Positions 21,833-32,200 of a stretch of 35,945 nt of DNA are shown piece after piece. Position 1 is the stretch's first letter. The number at the start of each line of letters is the position of its first letter. This DNA is from Cladosporium sp. IMV 00045. Its lineage: Eukaryota; Ascomycota; Dothideomycetes; Cladosporiales; Cladosporiaceae. The stretch is from NCBI GenBank assembly GCA_001931905.2, contig MSJI02000497.1, positions 1 through 35,945 of the forward strand, written 5' to 3'. The translations under genes were made by a program, and so were the position numbers. The notes under the pieces are model-generated. The model was not told the origin of the DNA. It did not search any database and saw only the letters and a program-made list of their open reading frames with translations.

Positions 21833-23527
21833 ATGACGCCCGAATACAAGGAGGAGAAAAGGTCCTCGGTCACCGACCTGCAGGGCGGTGGCATCTGGGA
21901 AATCAACATCCTGACTTTTTTGGCTCCGGTACGCCCGCGCATCGTCGCCGCCATTGACCACGTCTGAGCAGGGGTTTTTGACAACTGCTTCCAGGTCGCC
22001 GCCTTCACGTGGTGTGTTCTGCAAAAGAGACAGAACTTCTTCACGCCCTACGGCGTTCAAGGCTACGTTGTCGATTTTCTCCTGCAATGTTGCACCATCC
22101 TCTGCGCCACCACCGTCTACGCCGACTCGCCGCAGACATTGACTGGCCTTATCCTTTTGCCTGCCATTGCTGCCTACCTTCAGCCCAAATCTGAAGCTGT
22201 CGAGGCTACCGAGAATGAAATTGTCCAGAAGGCCCGGGAGGAGAATGAGAAGCTGAAGGATGAGGAGCCCAAGGAGAGGGATCCTCTCCCTGTCAAGCCC
22301 TTCATCACCGCCTACCGCGGAGCAATGATGATCATCACTTGCACCAGCATCCTCGCCGTTGACTTTCCCGTTTTCCCTCGTCGCTTCGGCAAGACCGAGG
22401 CTTTCGGCACGTCTCTCATGGATCTTGGTGTTGGCTCTTTCGTCTTCGCCGCTGGTATCGTTGCCGCTCGTCAGGAACTCAAGGAGGACATGGCTCAGGT
22501 CCAGAAGTCTCTTGTCACCCGCATGAAGGCAGCTCTCCGCCACTCCATCCCTCTCTTGGGTCTTGGTCTAATCCGCCTCGCCACCGTTAAGGGTCTTGAC
22601 TACACCGAGCACGAGAGCGAATACGGTGTGCACTGGAACTTCTTCTTCACCCTCGCTCTTCTTTCGCCCACCTTCGCCATAATCCAGCCCGTGCTGCGTT
22701 TCGTCCCCTGGTACAGCGTCATCGCCTTCATCATCGCATGCGCCTACGAGATCCTTCTGTACTGCACTCCGCTGAAGCACTACATCATCCTGTCTCCCCG
22801 CATCCCCGGCGACTTCCTGTCTCAAAACCGCGAGGGCGTCTACTCCTTCATCGGCTACTTTGCCATCTTCCTCGCCGGCATGGGCGCCGGCCAAGGCATC
22901 CTGCCCCGCGACGAAGAGCCCGCCGAAAACAAGCTCCAAGCCGCCAAAGCCGCCAAAGAAGAGGGCGACGAAGACGCCGCGTGGCTGGCCTCTGTCATCG
23001 GCACGGCGGAGCAGCAAGAAAAGGAAGAGAAAGATTGGAAGCCCGAGGAGGCTCTCCAATCCTTCAGCGCCCTGCCCAAAATGGCCATCATCCACCTCTT
23101 CAAGTGGTCCTTCATCTGGTTCGTCTTCTGCGTCTGGGCCCTGTGGAACTACGGCCCCCACCTCTTCGTCTCCCGCCGCATGGCCAACTGCGCCTACATC
23201 TGCTGGGTGTGCTGCTTCAATTTCACGCAGCTGCTGATCTTCTGCGTCATCGAGATGCTCATGTTTCCCGAACTCTACCTCTCCAAGAGCAAGGTGGCGG
23301 AGAAAAGCCGCATCTCCAACGCCACCAGCAAGGTCCTGCACGCTTTCAACCGCAACGGTCTCGCGCTCTTCTTGCTCGCCAACTTGCTCACCGGCGCGGT
23401 CAACATGTACGTCGAGACTTGGCACATGGGCGACGCTGGGTCTATGGCTGTGCTTGTCGGTTATATTTTCACGCTCTCGACTGTCGGCGTGGTGTTGGAC
23501 CACTACGATATTTCCATCAAGTTGTAG
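21833..23527 (+). CDS. GWT1: Gwt1 GPI-anchor inositol acyltransferase (PIG-W homologue)
   Basis: Two exons, 21833-21928 and 21995-23527, with a 66-nt phase-0 intron, give 542 aa. Exon 1 holds the family N-terminus, with VTDLQGGGIWEINILTFLAP leading into TM1, which continues in exon 2 (VAAFTWCVLQKRQ). Highly typical blocks are YRGAMMIITCTSILAVDFPV, FPRRFGKTEAFGTSLMDLGV and GSFVF at about 185-235, followed by about ten more hydrophobic segments and a charged loop (about 350-400). The C-terminus (NLLTGAVNMYVETW) is also a family signature. Function: acyl-CoA-dependent acylation of inositol in glucosaminyl-phosphatidylinositol in the ER, needed for GPI anchors of wall mannoproteins; it is the target of Gwt1-class antifungals. 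Long antisense frames over this gene are codon-bias shadows. Confidence 0.95.
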
Positions 23528-24203
23528 GGTCTTCAGAGACTCGTTGAGGAAATGCACTGGGAAGGTAGGGAAATGGTATACACAAAAGTCAAAGTACGGC
23601 ATGGAGATCAGGAGGGGGAGGGTTTACGATTTTGTAATCTTGTAGCATTTTAGTGTACATAACATCAATCATCAATTTAAACACCAAAAACGCATGGACG
23701 TGTGCGCAGGCATGCAGTCGTAGTTTTCCGTCGTGGAATATGAGACCATCATCACATAGGGAAAAGCCTTGAGAAACTCCCCTATCATCAGTTGAACAAG
23801 TTATGCCAAACGCTGAGAATCACCCCAGTCATCGAATGCGAGAAAAGGTAGCTGGAGTCCCTGACTGCGGTTCCTGAATCTCAGCGATGTTAAACATGAA
23901 AGAATGCAATATAACGCCAAACGCTATGCTCCCCCTCGCCCAAAACGCACTAGTCAGGCCATCCTGTCGTGCTTTGTCGGCCACAGATCCAACCATCCAA
24001 AACCCATGCACCGAGCCCAAGCCCAATAACCCCATCATATCCCCAAAAATGGAACCCCAAAAAAGCGAAATACGGAATGTCCTTTCCTCCCTCCTCTCTC
24101 AGGTAGCTGGGTCTCCACCCTCCCATGCATCTTGCAAACTGCCGGCCTCGACCGGTTTGCTTGGATTCCTCTGTCCCGCGTCCACCACTCGTCTCCTTTT
24201 CAC
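23528..24203. other. Convergent spacer between GWT1 and the E2 gene
   Basis: 676 bp between two stop codons, longer than needed for two 3' UTRs. On the minus strand a frame from an in-frame stop at 24099-24101 down to 23829 contains hydrophobic, aromatic-rich sequence (first Met 24038). A second minus-strand frame (24126 onward) looks superficially similar. I do not call either as a gene; see findings. Confidence 0.4.
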
Positions 24204-24929
24204 TTATTCCTCCAACTCGCTCGGCTCGACGTGACGAGCCAGGACTTTGCGCTTGAACTCCTCCTGGTTGCTATCCCAGAGCAGAGCCGCTTCGCCGTTG
24301 AGAGGGGAGGCGCTGTGAAGAGAAAAGGCGTCAGTAACCGTTCTCAGTGTCAAGTGTTTTCTTCCCAACCTCAACAAACCCCCCAAGCAAACGCAAAACA
24401 CAAGACAATTACTCACTTATTCGGCTCCCCCAGCAAACTCTGAATACTCAACAACACGCTCTCGGTGTTCAGCGCGGCGCTCCAAGCGCCCTCCTTCCCT
24501 TGCCCGCCGGGCTTGAGGATGTCCAGGCAGATGCGCCCGCTCATGTCGACGTTGGGGTGGTAGATGGGGGTTTTGAACAGGACCTCGGGCGGCGCGTAGG
24601 GGTAGTTGGCGGGGAAGGCGAGGGTGAGTTTGAAGGCGAGGTTGGCGTAGGGCGTGTCGGCGGGGCCGGAGAGGGTTGCGTTCCATTTTGTCAGGTCGGC
24701 AGTCGGGAAGGCGGAGATGCCGGGGGTGGGGGAGGTCATGAGGGTCATGAGTTCGGATTGCAGGCTGGGAAGGGGGGAGTGTTAGTTGGTGGTGTTTTTG
24801 TTGAATTGGTTTGTTTGGAGGTCTGTTGTACCGCTTGATCACGTTGCCGTTGGCGGGAGCGGCGGCTTTGGTGCCTTGGGCGACTGAAGGGGTGGTGTTG
24901 GATTGCATGGCGTCGGTGCGGCTGGCCAT
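24204..24929 (-). CDS. ubc11: Ubc11/UBE2C-type ubiquitin-conjugating enzyme E2
   Basis: Three minus-strand exons: 24832-24929, 24417-24764 and 24204-24312, with introns of 67 and 104 nt, both phase 2, give 184 aa. Exon 1 is the unstructured Ala/Thr-rich tail typical of UBE2C. The UBC fold starts at [23 protein letters not shown] is at 102-104 and the catalytic Cys at 112 in GRICLDILK. The tail [20 protein letters not shown], rebuilt across intron 2, is diagnostic of the UBE2C/Ubc11 group. In other eukaryotes this E2 initiates chains with the anaphase-promoting complex in mitosis. Compared with the human enzyme there are about seven extra residues (PGGQGKEG) directly after the catalytic-site strand. 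No GT/AG pair permits splicing them out. Confidence 0.93.
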
Positions 24930-25503
24930 ATTGGATATGTGAGGGTGACTGAGATGTAGCGTGTTGTTATAGAGCGAAGGTTGCCGTGGGCGTTGTTAAC
25001 GGACGAGTGATCGGACGCTGGCGGGGCTTTGTTCACAAGACTCGGTGGGATTGCCGTGGTCTGGCCAGAAGTGGATGTTGAGAATCGATATGGAGCTGGA
25101 AAGATGCAAAGGCAGGTGATGTTGAGTTATTGGAGAGGTCTGGTCAAAGGGAAGATTGTAGGTAGGGTAGTGTCTTCGCAAGTGATTTTCGTGCCGTCTT
25201 GAATTGTGAGAAGCTGGGAAGCTGCAGCATAGCAACGAGGCGTAAACATTCGTTCTTAGCGCCAGAATCCAGAATCGCGCGCTTTGAAACGAGCACGCGT
25301 TCGTTAAATGGGCTCGGTCTACCATACAACAAGCGGCATGCACAATATGTGAGACTGTTTACAAGAACTTCAGATCAAACCATGCATTTTCACGATACTA
25401 ACATGATAAGAAACTGCTATACCTACTGGCTATTCCAAAACAACCTTTTTCCAATCCAAACAGCTCCCAAAGCCCCTCTCGCAAACAGACATATTCAACA
25501 CCA
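24930..25503. other. Spacer between the RhoGEF 3' end and the E2 start
   Basis: 574 bp with the promoter of the minus-strand E2 gene and the 3' UTR of the minus-strand RhoGEF. No open frame here shows coding character and I see no RNA gene. Confidence 0.55.
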
Positions 25504-28403
25504 TCAATGCCTCAACAACCTCATCAGCCTATTCTTCGACTTCTTCGACCTCTCCTGATCATCAACCGGTAACGCCGCCTCGCGTTTCATCTCCACCTGC
25601 TTCTCCGCCTTGATAGTCTTCTCACTTTCGCCTCCTTCGCTCGTCGCAGCGGCGTCGTTCCTCACACTCTGCGTCCTCCTCAGCCCAGTCCCGCTGCCGG
25701 GCCTCTCCTCTGCCGGCGTGAGGAACGGGCTGAAAGGCCTCTCCATGGTCATGGTGAAAGCTCTGAAAGCACTCCTCTTGCCGCGAGAAGGGAACTGATC
25801 TTGCAGATCGAAGTCTGCAGGCAACAAGTCCAACAGCGGAAGACGAGCGGGCTGCGGCTTGATGGCGTGTCTGCTCTTGGAAATGTTGTATTTACCGTTG
25901 ATGCTCAAGTCGCTGCCCGTGGCGGGGAAGTGCTGCTGTGGTACAGGCGGCAGGTCCTCTTTCCCACTTCGCGAGCCGGCTATTGATGTGTACGAGGCCG
26001 ATCGCTTGGAGGATGAGAAATTCGAAGTGATGCTCGCCATGCTGAACTTGCGGATGACATGGTTCGCTGAGCCGCGAATCTGCTCAGAGCGCCCGACCGT
26101 CATGCCTGGGTATGGAAGGAGATGCTTTGTCCAGACATCACTGAGCAGTGCTTCCAGTTTCGCACGGTCTGCTCGTCTGGGTGCCAGGGTCTGCACGTGG
26201 CTTGGAGTTGCCACAGATTGCGAGCGAGGGATGTGAAGGCTGCTTGCTGAAGCGTTGGTGCTGGTCGATTCGAGCGCTTCTTTGACAGCTTGGGTGTTCT
26301 TGATGATGACTTGATTCAGATCCGTGGTTGGGCCCACGGTTGCTGTGCGGTGTACGCTCATGCGTTTAACGAAACTGCCTGGTTTCACAAAAGCTTTGCC
26401 AATGCTCCTCATCTCGCTCACCAATGGTGAATGGAGCTCAAAGACATTACTCGTCCCTTGAGCGACTGCCTGGCTTTGTGCTTCGATGCGGCTTGACAAA
26501 TGTTCGCGCCATACTTGGGCCTCGACAAGGGAACATGCGGTGATGATCATCTCGTACATCCTCGCCGAGTGTTCAAAGACAATCTTCCATGAGTGCGGTG
26601 CAGTGTGGCATTGCAAGCCTTTCCCGTTGTCGGCTTCTTGCAATGTAGCGCTTGCGAGTGACATTCCAGCAAGCACGGCGAAGCTCTCCGTCTCCTCGTC
26701 TGCCGTAGCAAGTAACAGCGTCGTCTCGAAGAGAACGCACATGACATATTTGCCCTTGATGTTCCCGCGGCTTCGGTAGGCAATGTGCAGGCAGCCGCAC
26801 AACTCGACCGAGCCAAGGAGTTGCAGAAACACTGAGCGAGGGACTTGGTCCGAAAAGCTGAGTCTGTCGCCTAGAAGCCAAGTTGTCTTGAGCATGCGCG
26901 TCCTGACCGGATTGTCTTTCGCTTCGTTCATGTTCAAGCAGGTCAAGTTGAGCTGAGAAAGGAGATCTTGGATCAAAGCATGCGCCTCGAGATCGTCACA
27001 GACTGGTGTTAGTTTGCAGAGATCGTTGAAAAGAAGCTCGTATCTTGGTAGACGTTGGATCGGCTGAGCATCACCAAATAAGCACGGGTCTTCAAGAACA
27101 TGATCGTATGCTCACTCACCTTTATCAGCAGATCCTTGACGGTTAGCGCTTTCTTGCGATTCTCCTCTCTCGTTCTGACCGGATTGACCGTTGCACTCAA
27201 GACCTCAATGGCCCGATCAAAGTCAGACCAGTTCGTCATGTTCTGCTGCGTTTCTTCAATATCCCTGGAAACCAGCTCATAGTTCGCGCCGTAATCAGCA
27301 TAGACCTGAAATTGCGGCATCTACAACGAGAAGAGTAAATTCAGCACAGTATCCCAAACAACAGCACAAACTCACGCAATTCATACGTAAGTCTTGAAAA
27401 CCGCGGCAACCGAAGCGACAACCTGAGGCGCGCAGCGGAGCACAATGCTCTCTTCTCCCTCGCTGCGACTCAAATTGAGGGACCGTCGCGTTTGTCGAAC
27501 AGCAGCTGCCATCGTGCCGCGTTTCGGCGAGATCGTGCCAGTGTGCCCCGGTACGACGTCCACGCTATGCCATCTTGTATGCAATGGCCTTCTGGATGGT
27601 GCGCGGTGGGAGGACATGGCCAGCTGCTGGTCGTATTCTGCGAACGGCACGACTTGGTAGAGAGCACCGAGCAATTCGTCGTGGAGGTAGACCATCTTGG
27701 CCATCGTTTTCTGCGCTGAGGGTCGTGCGAAACGTAAAGTCGAGGAGGGATGGTGGTGGCCCAGGAATGTGAAGTAGGCCTATATTGTCAGCTTGTATGG
27801 GGACAAGAGAAGCGTGTCACTCACATTGGACAGTGCCTTCAGGTCGGCTACATAACTCTCCTCCGTCCTGATGAGCTCTTCAAGCTTCTCCCTGCGCTTT
27901 CTGCTTCGTAGCTTGCCGGCTTCATCTAGCATAGAGCGCTGAGTGTCAATTGAAGGCCTCGCATCGGAGCCAGATACGATGCTGCTGCGATTGTGTGTGC
28001 GGCGCCATTTGCTGGCCCGTCTTGACAATGGGGCGATGCTGGCGCTGGCCAGAGTGATGGTTGCCGACTTGACTCCTGTGACGAATCTGAGTGAGGACGT
28101 TGCAGAATCAGATCTGGCGTGTGATGGATGCGTTTCCAGAGGAGCGGCGTCGAAGTCGTCAAGAGTCCATCGTTGGTTCCGCGGCGTCAAGGTTGGAGGC
28201 GGGTTATGTTGCTTGCGTCGACGGAGCGTACTGACCCATCGTCGGAATGGTTTCGAGGGTTCTTGATCTTCGTCCTGCTCGTCGAGATCATCAAGAGTGT
28301 CCGCTTGCACTTCGGGACTATGGATGACGCTTTGGAACGATGTTGAACTCCCAGAACTGGGAGATGAAAGATCCTCATCGCTCATGGTGGGGGCCATTTC
28401 CAT
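25504..28403 (-). CDS. Rho guanine-nucleotide exchange factor (DH domain, PH-like)
   Basis: Four minus-strand exons: 27825-28403, 27387-27779, 27120-27320 and 25504-27063. The introns are 45, 66 and 56 nt, all phase 0, and the product is 910 aa. The DH domain runs from about 170 to 425: CR1 KLEELIRTEESYVADLKALS at the end of exon 1, then YFTFLGHHH and MVYLHDELLGALYQVV, PQFQVYADYGANYELV, and CR3 with PIQRLPRYELLFNDL, completed across the last intron. A PH-like region follows at about 440-590 (VELCGCLHIAY to WREHLSSRIEAQ). The remaining 320 residues are Ser/Pro-rich and disordered. Role: GDP/GTP exchange on a Rho-type GTPase controlling polarity or wall synthesis; which GTPase is not visible. 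A 60-residue basic/Ser-rich insert interrupts the DH domain after YDQQLAM. A TAG stop lies immediately upstream of the chosen ATG, unless a further 5' exon exists. Confidence 0.88.
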
Positions 28404-29231
28404 CTACGCGTGCGAATGGGTGTGTGTAGAATGCAGATACGCCTTGGCTTATTGTAGATCTGGTGTTGTTGACATTGTTCCCGACATATTGGGTCGGCAA
28501 GAGCTCATGGCTACGCTGGCAGTCAAGTGCAGTGAGATGATCGCCACCTACCTTGTTGTTTCTATACCATCGCTTCTGCGCAAGAATGGCAATGACGCTT
28601 GCAGATAATAAGAAAGTGATGGCATATGACAGAAAAGATTCCTTAGAGTCGAAGCATCTACTAGGTAGGCACTGATGCTCTTCTATGAAAAAGGAAGTGC
28701 CCAGAATGAGTCGCGTTGGATTCACCGAATGCAGAACGATACATGCTGGGATCGGCGTTCGTAGATACGTGGTCAGCCCAATCATCGCAAGACAACCATG
28801 TCTTGTACATGCACTGCGTATGTTTCTTCATCCTCTCATCTCGCCAGATGAAACCTGATTTTCACATGCACTCCACGTGTGTTGGCGTTGTTTCGAATGC
28901 GCCATGACGTCGCGATGCTCTCCACAGCCACACATCACATCAACTTGGAAGACCCCACCACGTTGACATGATCCCCACCACTCGCGGTCCCTGACCAACA
29001 ACTCAAAACACCAAGGCGCTTACGTAGAACCGTTTGTTGGCGCACTACTACTACCTTCGAGAATCTGCCCAAGGAGAACGTTTCTCCCGGACCCGACTCA
29101 CTAAACTCAACCTATCCACATGTCCTCTACGAACTAAAGCCTCGTACACAGAGGCCCAACACGACAAGATCCACGACCTCGAGTCCGAAAACAGATTCGT
29201 GCAGTAGAAAGAGCGAAGGACAAACATCAAC
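28404..29231. other. Divergent promoter region between RhoGEF and the glycosyltransferase
   Basis: 828 bp between two outward-facing start codons. A minus-strand frame (28375-28785) has one hydrophobic helix and a possible GTAGGT donor at 28551 that could join, in phase 0, the TAG acceptor just before the RhoGEF ATG; I judge this unproven. No other feature is seen. Confidence 0.45.
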
Positions 29232-32200
29232 ATGTCATCTTCCGGCAAACAACCACAGCGCGAGGGAAACGAACAGCCGGTTGAGCTCCAAGGCAATGTT
29301 CCCAAGGTAATGGTCGAGCAGGCTGCGGCCGCTGCATCAAGCAACGAAGCATCCACTTCACAACATCATGCTGGTCGTGATGTCCCAGCCGCTTCTCACC
29401 ATGACTCTATGGACACCAGCTCCTCCGAAACGGGCGTCCCACCTCCCGCCTATGGTGAGGTCTACGGCGCCATCGAAGACGAACAAGATGGCGGTGGTAC
29501 CAAAGCAACGATGGGTGAAGATGGACGTGTCAACATTCGGATCGATCAGAATGCACGAAACCTCTCACACATGCTCGTCCCTGCCCTGCGACACCAACAA
29601 GAGACACTATACAATGAGGTACCACCGCCACCGGCGTACATCCCTCCGAGCCTTGGAGGAGAAGAGGGCGTACCTCCGCCGCCGCCTATGAACGTGGTGA
29701 TCCACGTTGTGGGATCCAGAGGTGATGTTCAACCATTCGTCGCATTGGGCAAGGTGCTAAAGGACACGTATGGACACAGAGTGCGGCTCGCGACACACCC
29801 TGTCTTCCACGATTTCGTGCAGGATAACGGACTAGAATTCTTCAGCATTGGCGGAGACCCTTCCGAACTCATGGCTTTCATGGTCAAGAACCCTGGGCTC
29901 ATGCCCGGCTTTGACACGTTGAGGAACGGCGACGTTGGCAAAAGAAGAAAAGAGATTGCCACGATGATCAGAGGATGCTGGAGGAGCTGCTTTGAAACAG
30001 GCGATGGTACAGGGCCTGCTGCTTCGGACCAAACCACTGAGGATTGGTCGAACGAGAGCACCCATGGCGACCCGGCCTCGAAACCATTCGTTGCAGACGC
30101 CATCATTGCCAACCCGCCCAGTTTTGCCCATGTGCACGTTGCTGAGAAACTGGGCATACCTCTTCACATGATGTTCACCATGCCCTATTCGCCAACACAA
30201 GCCTTTCCCCATCCGCTGGCGAACATTCAGTCATCCAACGCCGACAAGAACTTGACCAACTACATTTCTTACGTTTTGGTCGAGATGATGACATGGCAAG
30301 GCCTGGGCGACTTGATAAACCGATTCCGCACCAAAGTCCTGGGCTTGGATGAGATCAGCCTGATGAGAGCACCCGGCATGCTTCAGCGCATGCGTGTGCC
30401 GCATACGTACTGCTGGTCACCGGCCTTGATCCCAAAGCCCAAGGACTGGGGCAATCACATCTCCATCTCGGGGTTCTACTTCCTCAACCTTGCCACCGAC
30501 TACACACCTGATCCAGAGCTCAAGGCTTTCCTGGATGCTGGGCCGCCGCCTGTCTATATCGGCTTCGGATCGATCGTGCTTGATGATCCCAATGCGATGA
30601 CCAAGAAGCTCTTCGAGGCGGTTGAGAAGACTGGCCAGCGTGCGCTTGTCTCAAAAGGCTGGGGCGGCATGGGTGCGGACGAGCTTGGCAAACCTGACAA
30701 TGTCTTCATGTTGGGGAATGTACCTCACGACTGGTTGTTCAAGCATGTCGCTGCGGTGGTCCACCACGGTGGCGCCGGTACGACTGCTGCCGGTATTACT
30801 GCCGGCAGACCCACACTCGTCGTGCCTTTCTTCGGTGACCAGCCTTTCTGGGGCTCCATGGTTGCCCGAGCTGGAGCCGGTCCCGAGCCAATCCCTCACA
30901 AAAAGCTTACAGCAGAGAATCTCGCTGAAGGCATCAATGTCTGCCTCAAGCAGGAAAGCCAGGACAGAGCGCAAGAACTCGCAGCGAAGATCGCGAAAGA
31001 GCGCGGCTCGGATATTGGTGCTCAGAGCTTTCATCAATTCCTTGACGTAGACACCCTGCGCTGTTCACTTGCGCCCTCGCGCGCAGCGGTCTGGAGCATC
31101 AAACGAACTGATATCCGATTGAGCGCAATGGCCGCTTGCACTCTAGCCAACGAAGGCTTGCTCGATTTCAACGAGCTGAAACTCTTCCGTGGCCGCGAAT
31201 TTGAGACTGACGATGGACCTCTGGACCCCATCACCGGTGGCGCTACGTCGATCATCGGCACTGCGAGTACCATGATGATGGGTTTCGCCGACATGCCCAT
31301 CCAGACGCTCAAGGCACTGAAGATTCACCCTGATGCTGCCAAAAAGAAGCCCAAGCCCACCAAAGAAGACGAACAAGCTGCTGCAGCCGATGAGGCTCCT
31401 CAAGAGAAGCTCGGAGAGACAGACTCTTTTACTGAGAAGGGAACGCCAAAGGAGGAATCAACTCCCTCAGGCAGCCGCAGTGGGTCATCATTCAACCTTC
31501 AAGAATCCATGTCCAGACTGCCGATGTCACCAGGCGGCAGATCTTCGTCTACAGGCGGCTCCCTAAAACCAGAGGACAGCGGCTCCCGCTCGCGCTCACG
31601 CAGCAACCAGGGCCGCGCACCGGAGCAACAGCAGAAGCCTCCGAAAGACGCAAAGAAATTCCTCGAGACTGCAATGGGCACCGGAGAAGGCGTGCAACGC
31701 ATCGTAGGCGCTGGCTTCAAATCGCCCATGGACTTTACCATGAACCTCTCCAAGGGGTTCCGCAACGCGCCGAAATTGTACGGAGACGAGTCCGTTCGTA
31801 AGCCAGAGAAAGTGACGGATTTCAAGAGCGGCATCAGAGCCGCGGGCAAGGAGTTCGGCTATGGCATGTATGATGGCATCACTGGCCTCGTCACGCAGCC
31901 CATGAAAGGCGCGCAGAAAGAAGGTGCGGCAGGGTTCATCAAAGGCATTGGCAAGGGCATCGGTGGCATTGCGCTGAAGCCCGGTGCTGCTGTCTTCGGC
32001 ATTCCCGGATACACTATGCAGGGCGTGTACAAGGAGATGCAAAAGGCCATGGGCTCCAGTGTACAGAACTACATCATTGCTGCGAGGACGGCGCAGGGCT
32101 ATGAAGAATGGAATGGCGCGTCAGCCGAGGAAAGGTCGGACGTGGTGCAAAGGTGGCATTTCGTTGAGCGAGAGCTCAAGAAGAAGAAAGATCCCGATAA

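Noticed and set aside
21485..22543. 352-codon minus-strand frame across the GWT1 5' region
   Set aside because: It overlaps both the GWT1 first exon, its intron and part of exon 2 in antisense, and shows no recognisable family.
22568..23602. 344-codon minus-strand frame opposite GWT1
   Set aside because: It is the exact antisense of a strongly supported membrane-protein exon with C-ending codons, which opens the opposite frame. The product is repetitive Val/Gly/Glu/Asp without a domain.
23953..24126. Minus-strand frame starting ATGGGAGGG, rich in Gly and Trp
   Set aside because: It overlaps another frame that looks equally plausible; G/T-rich sequence explains both and neither has a clear start context or homology that I recognise.
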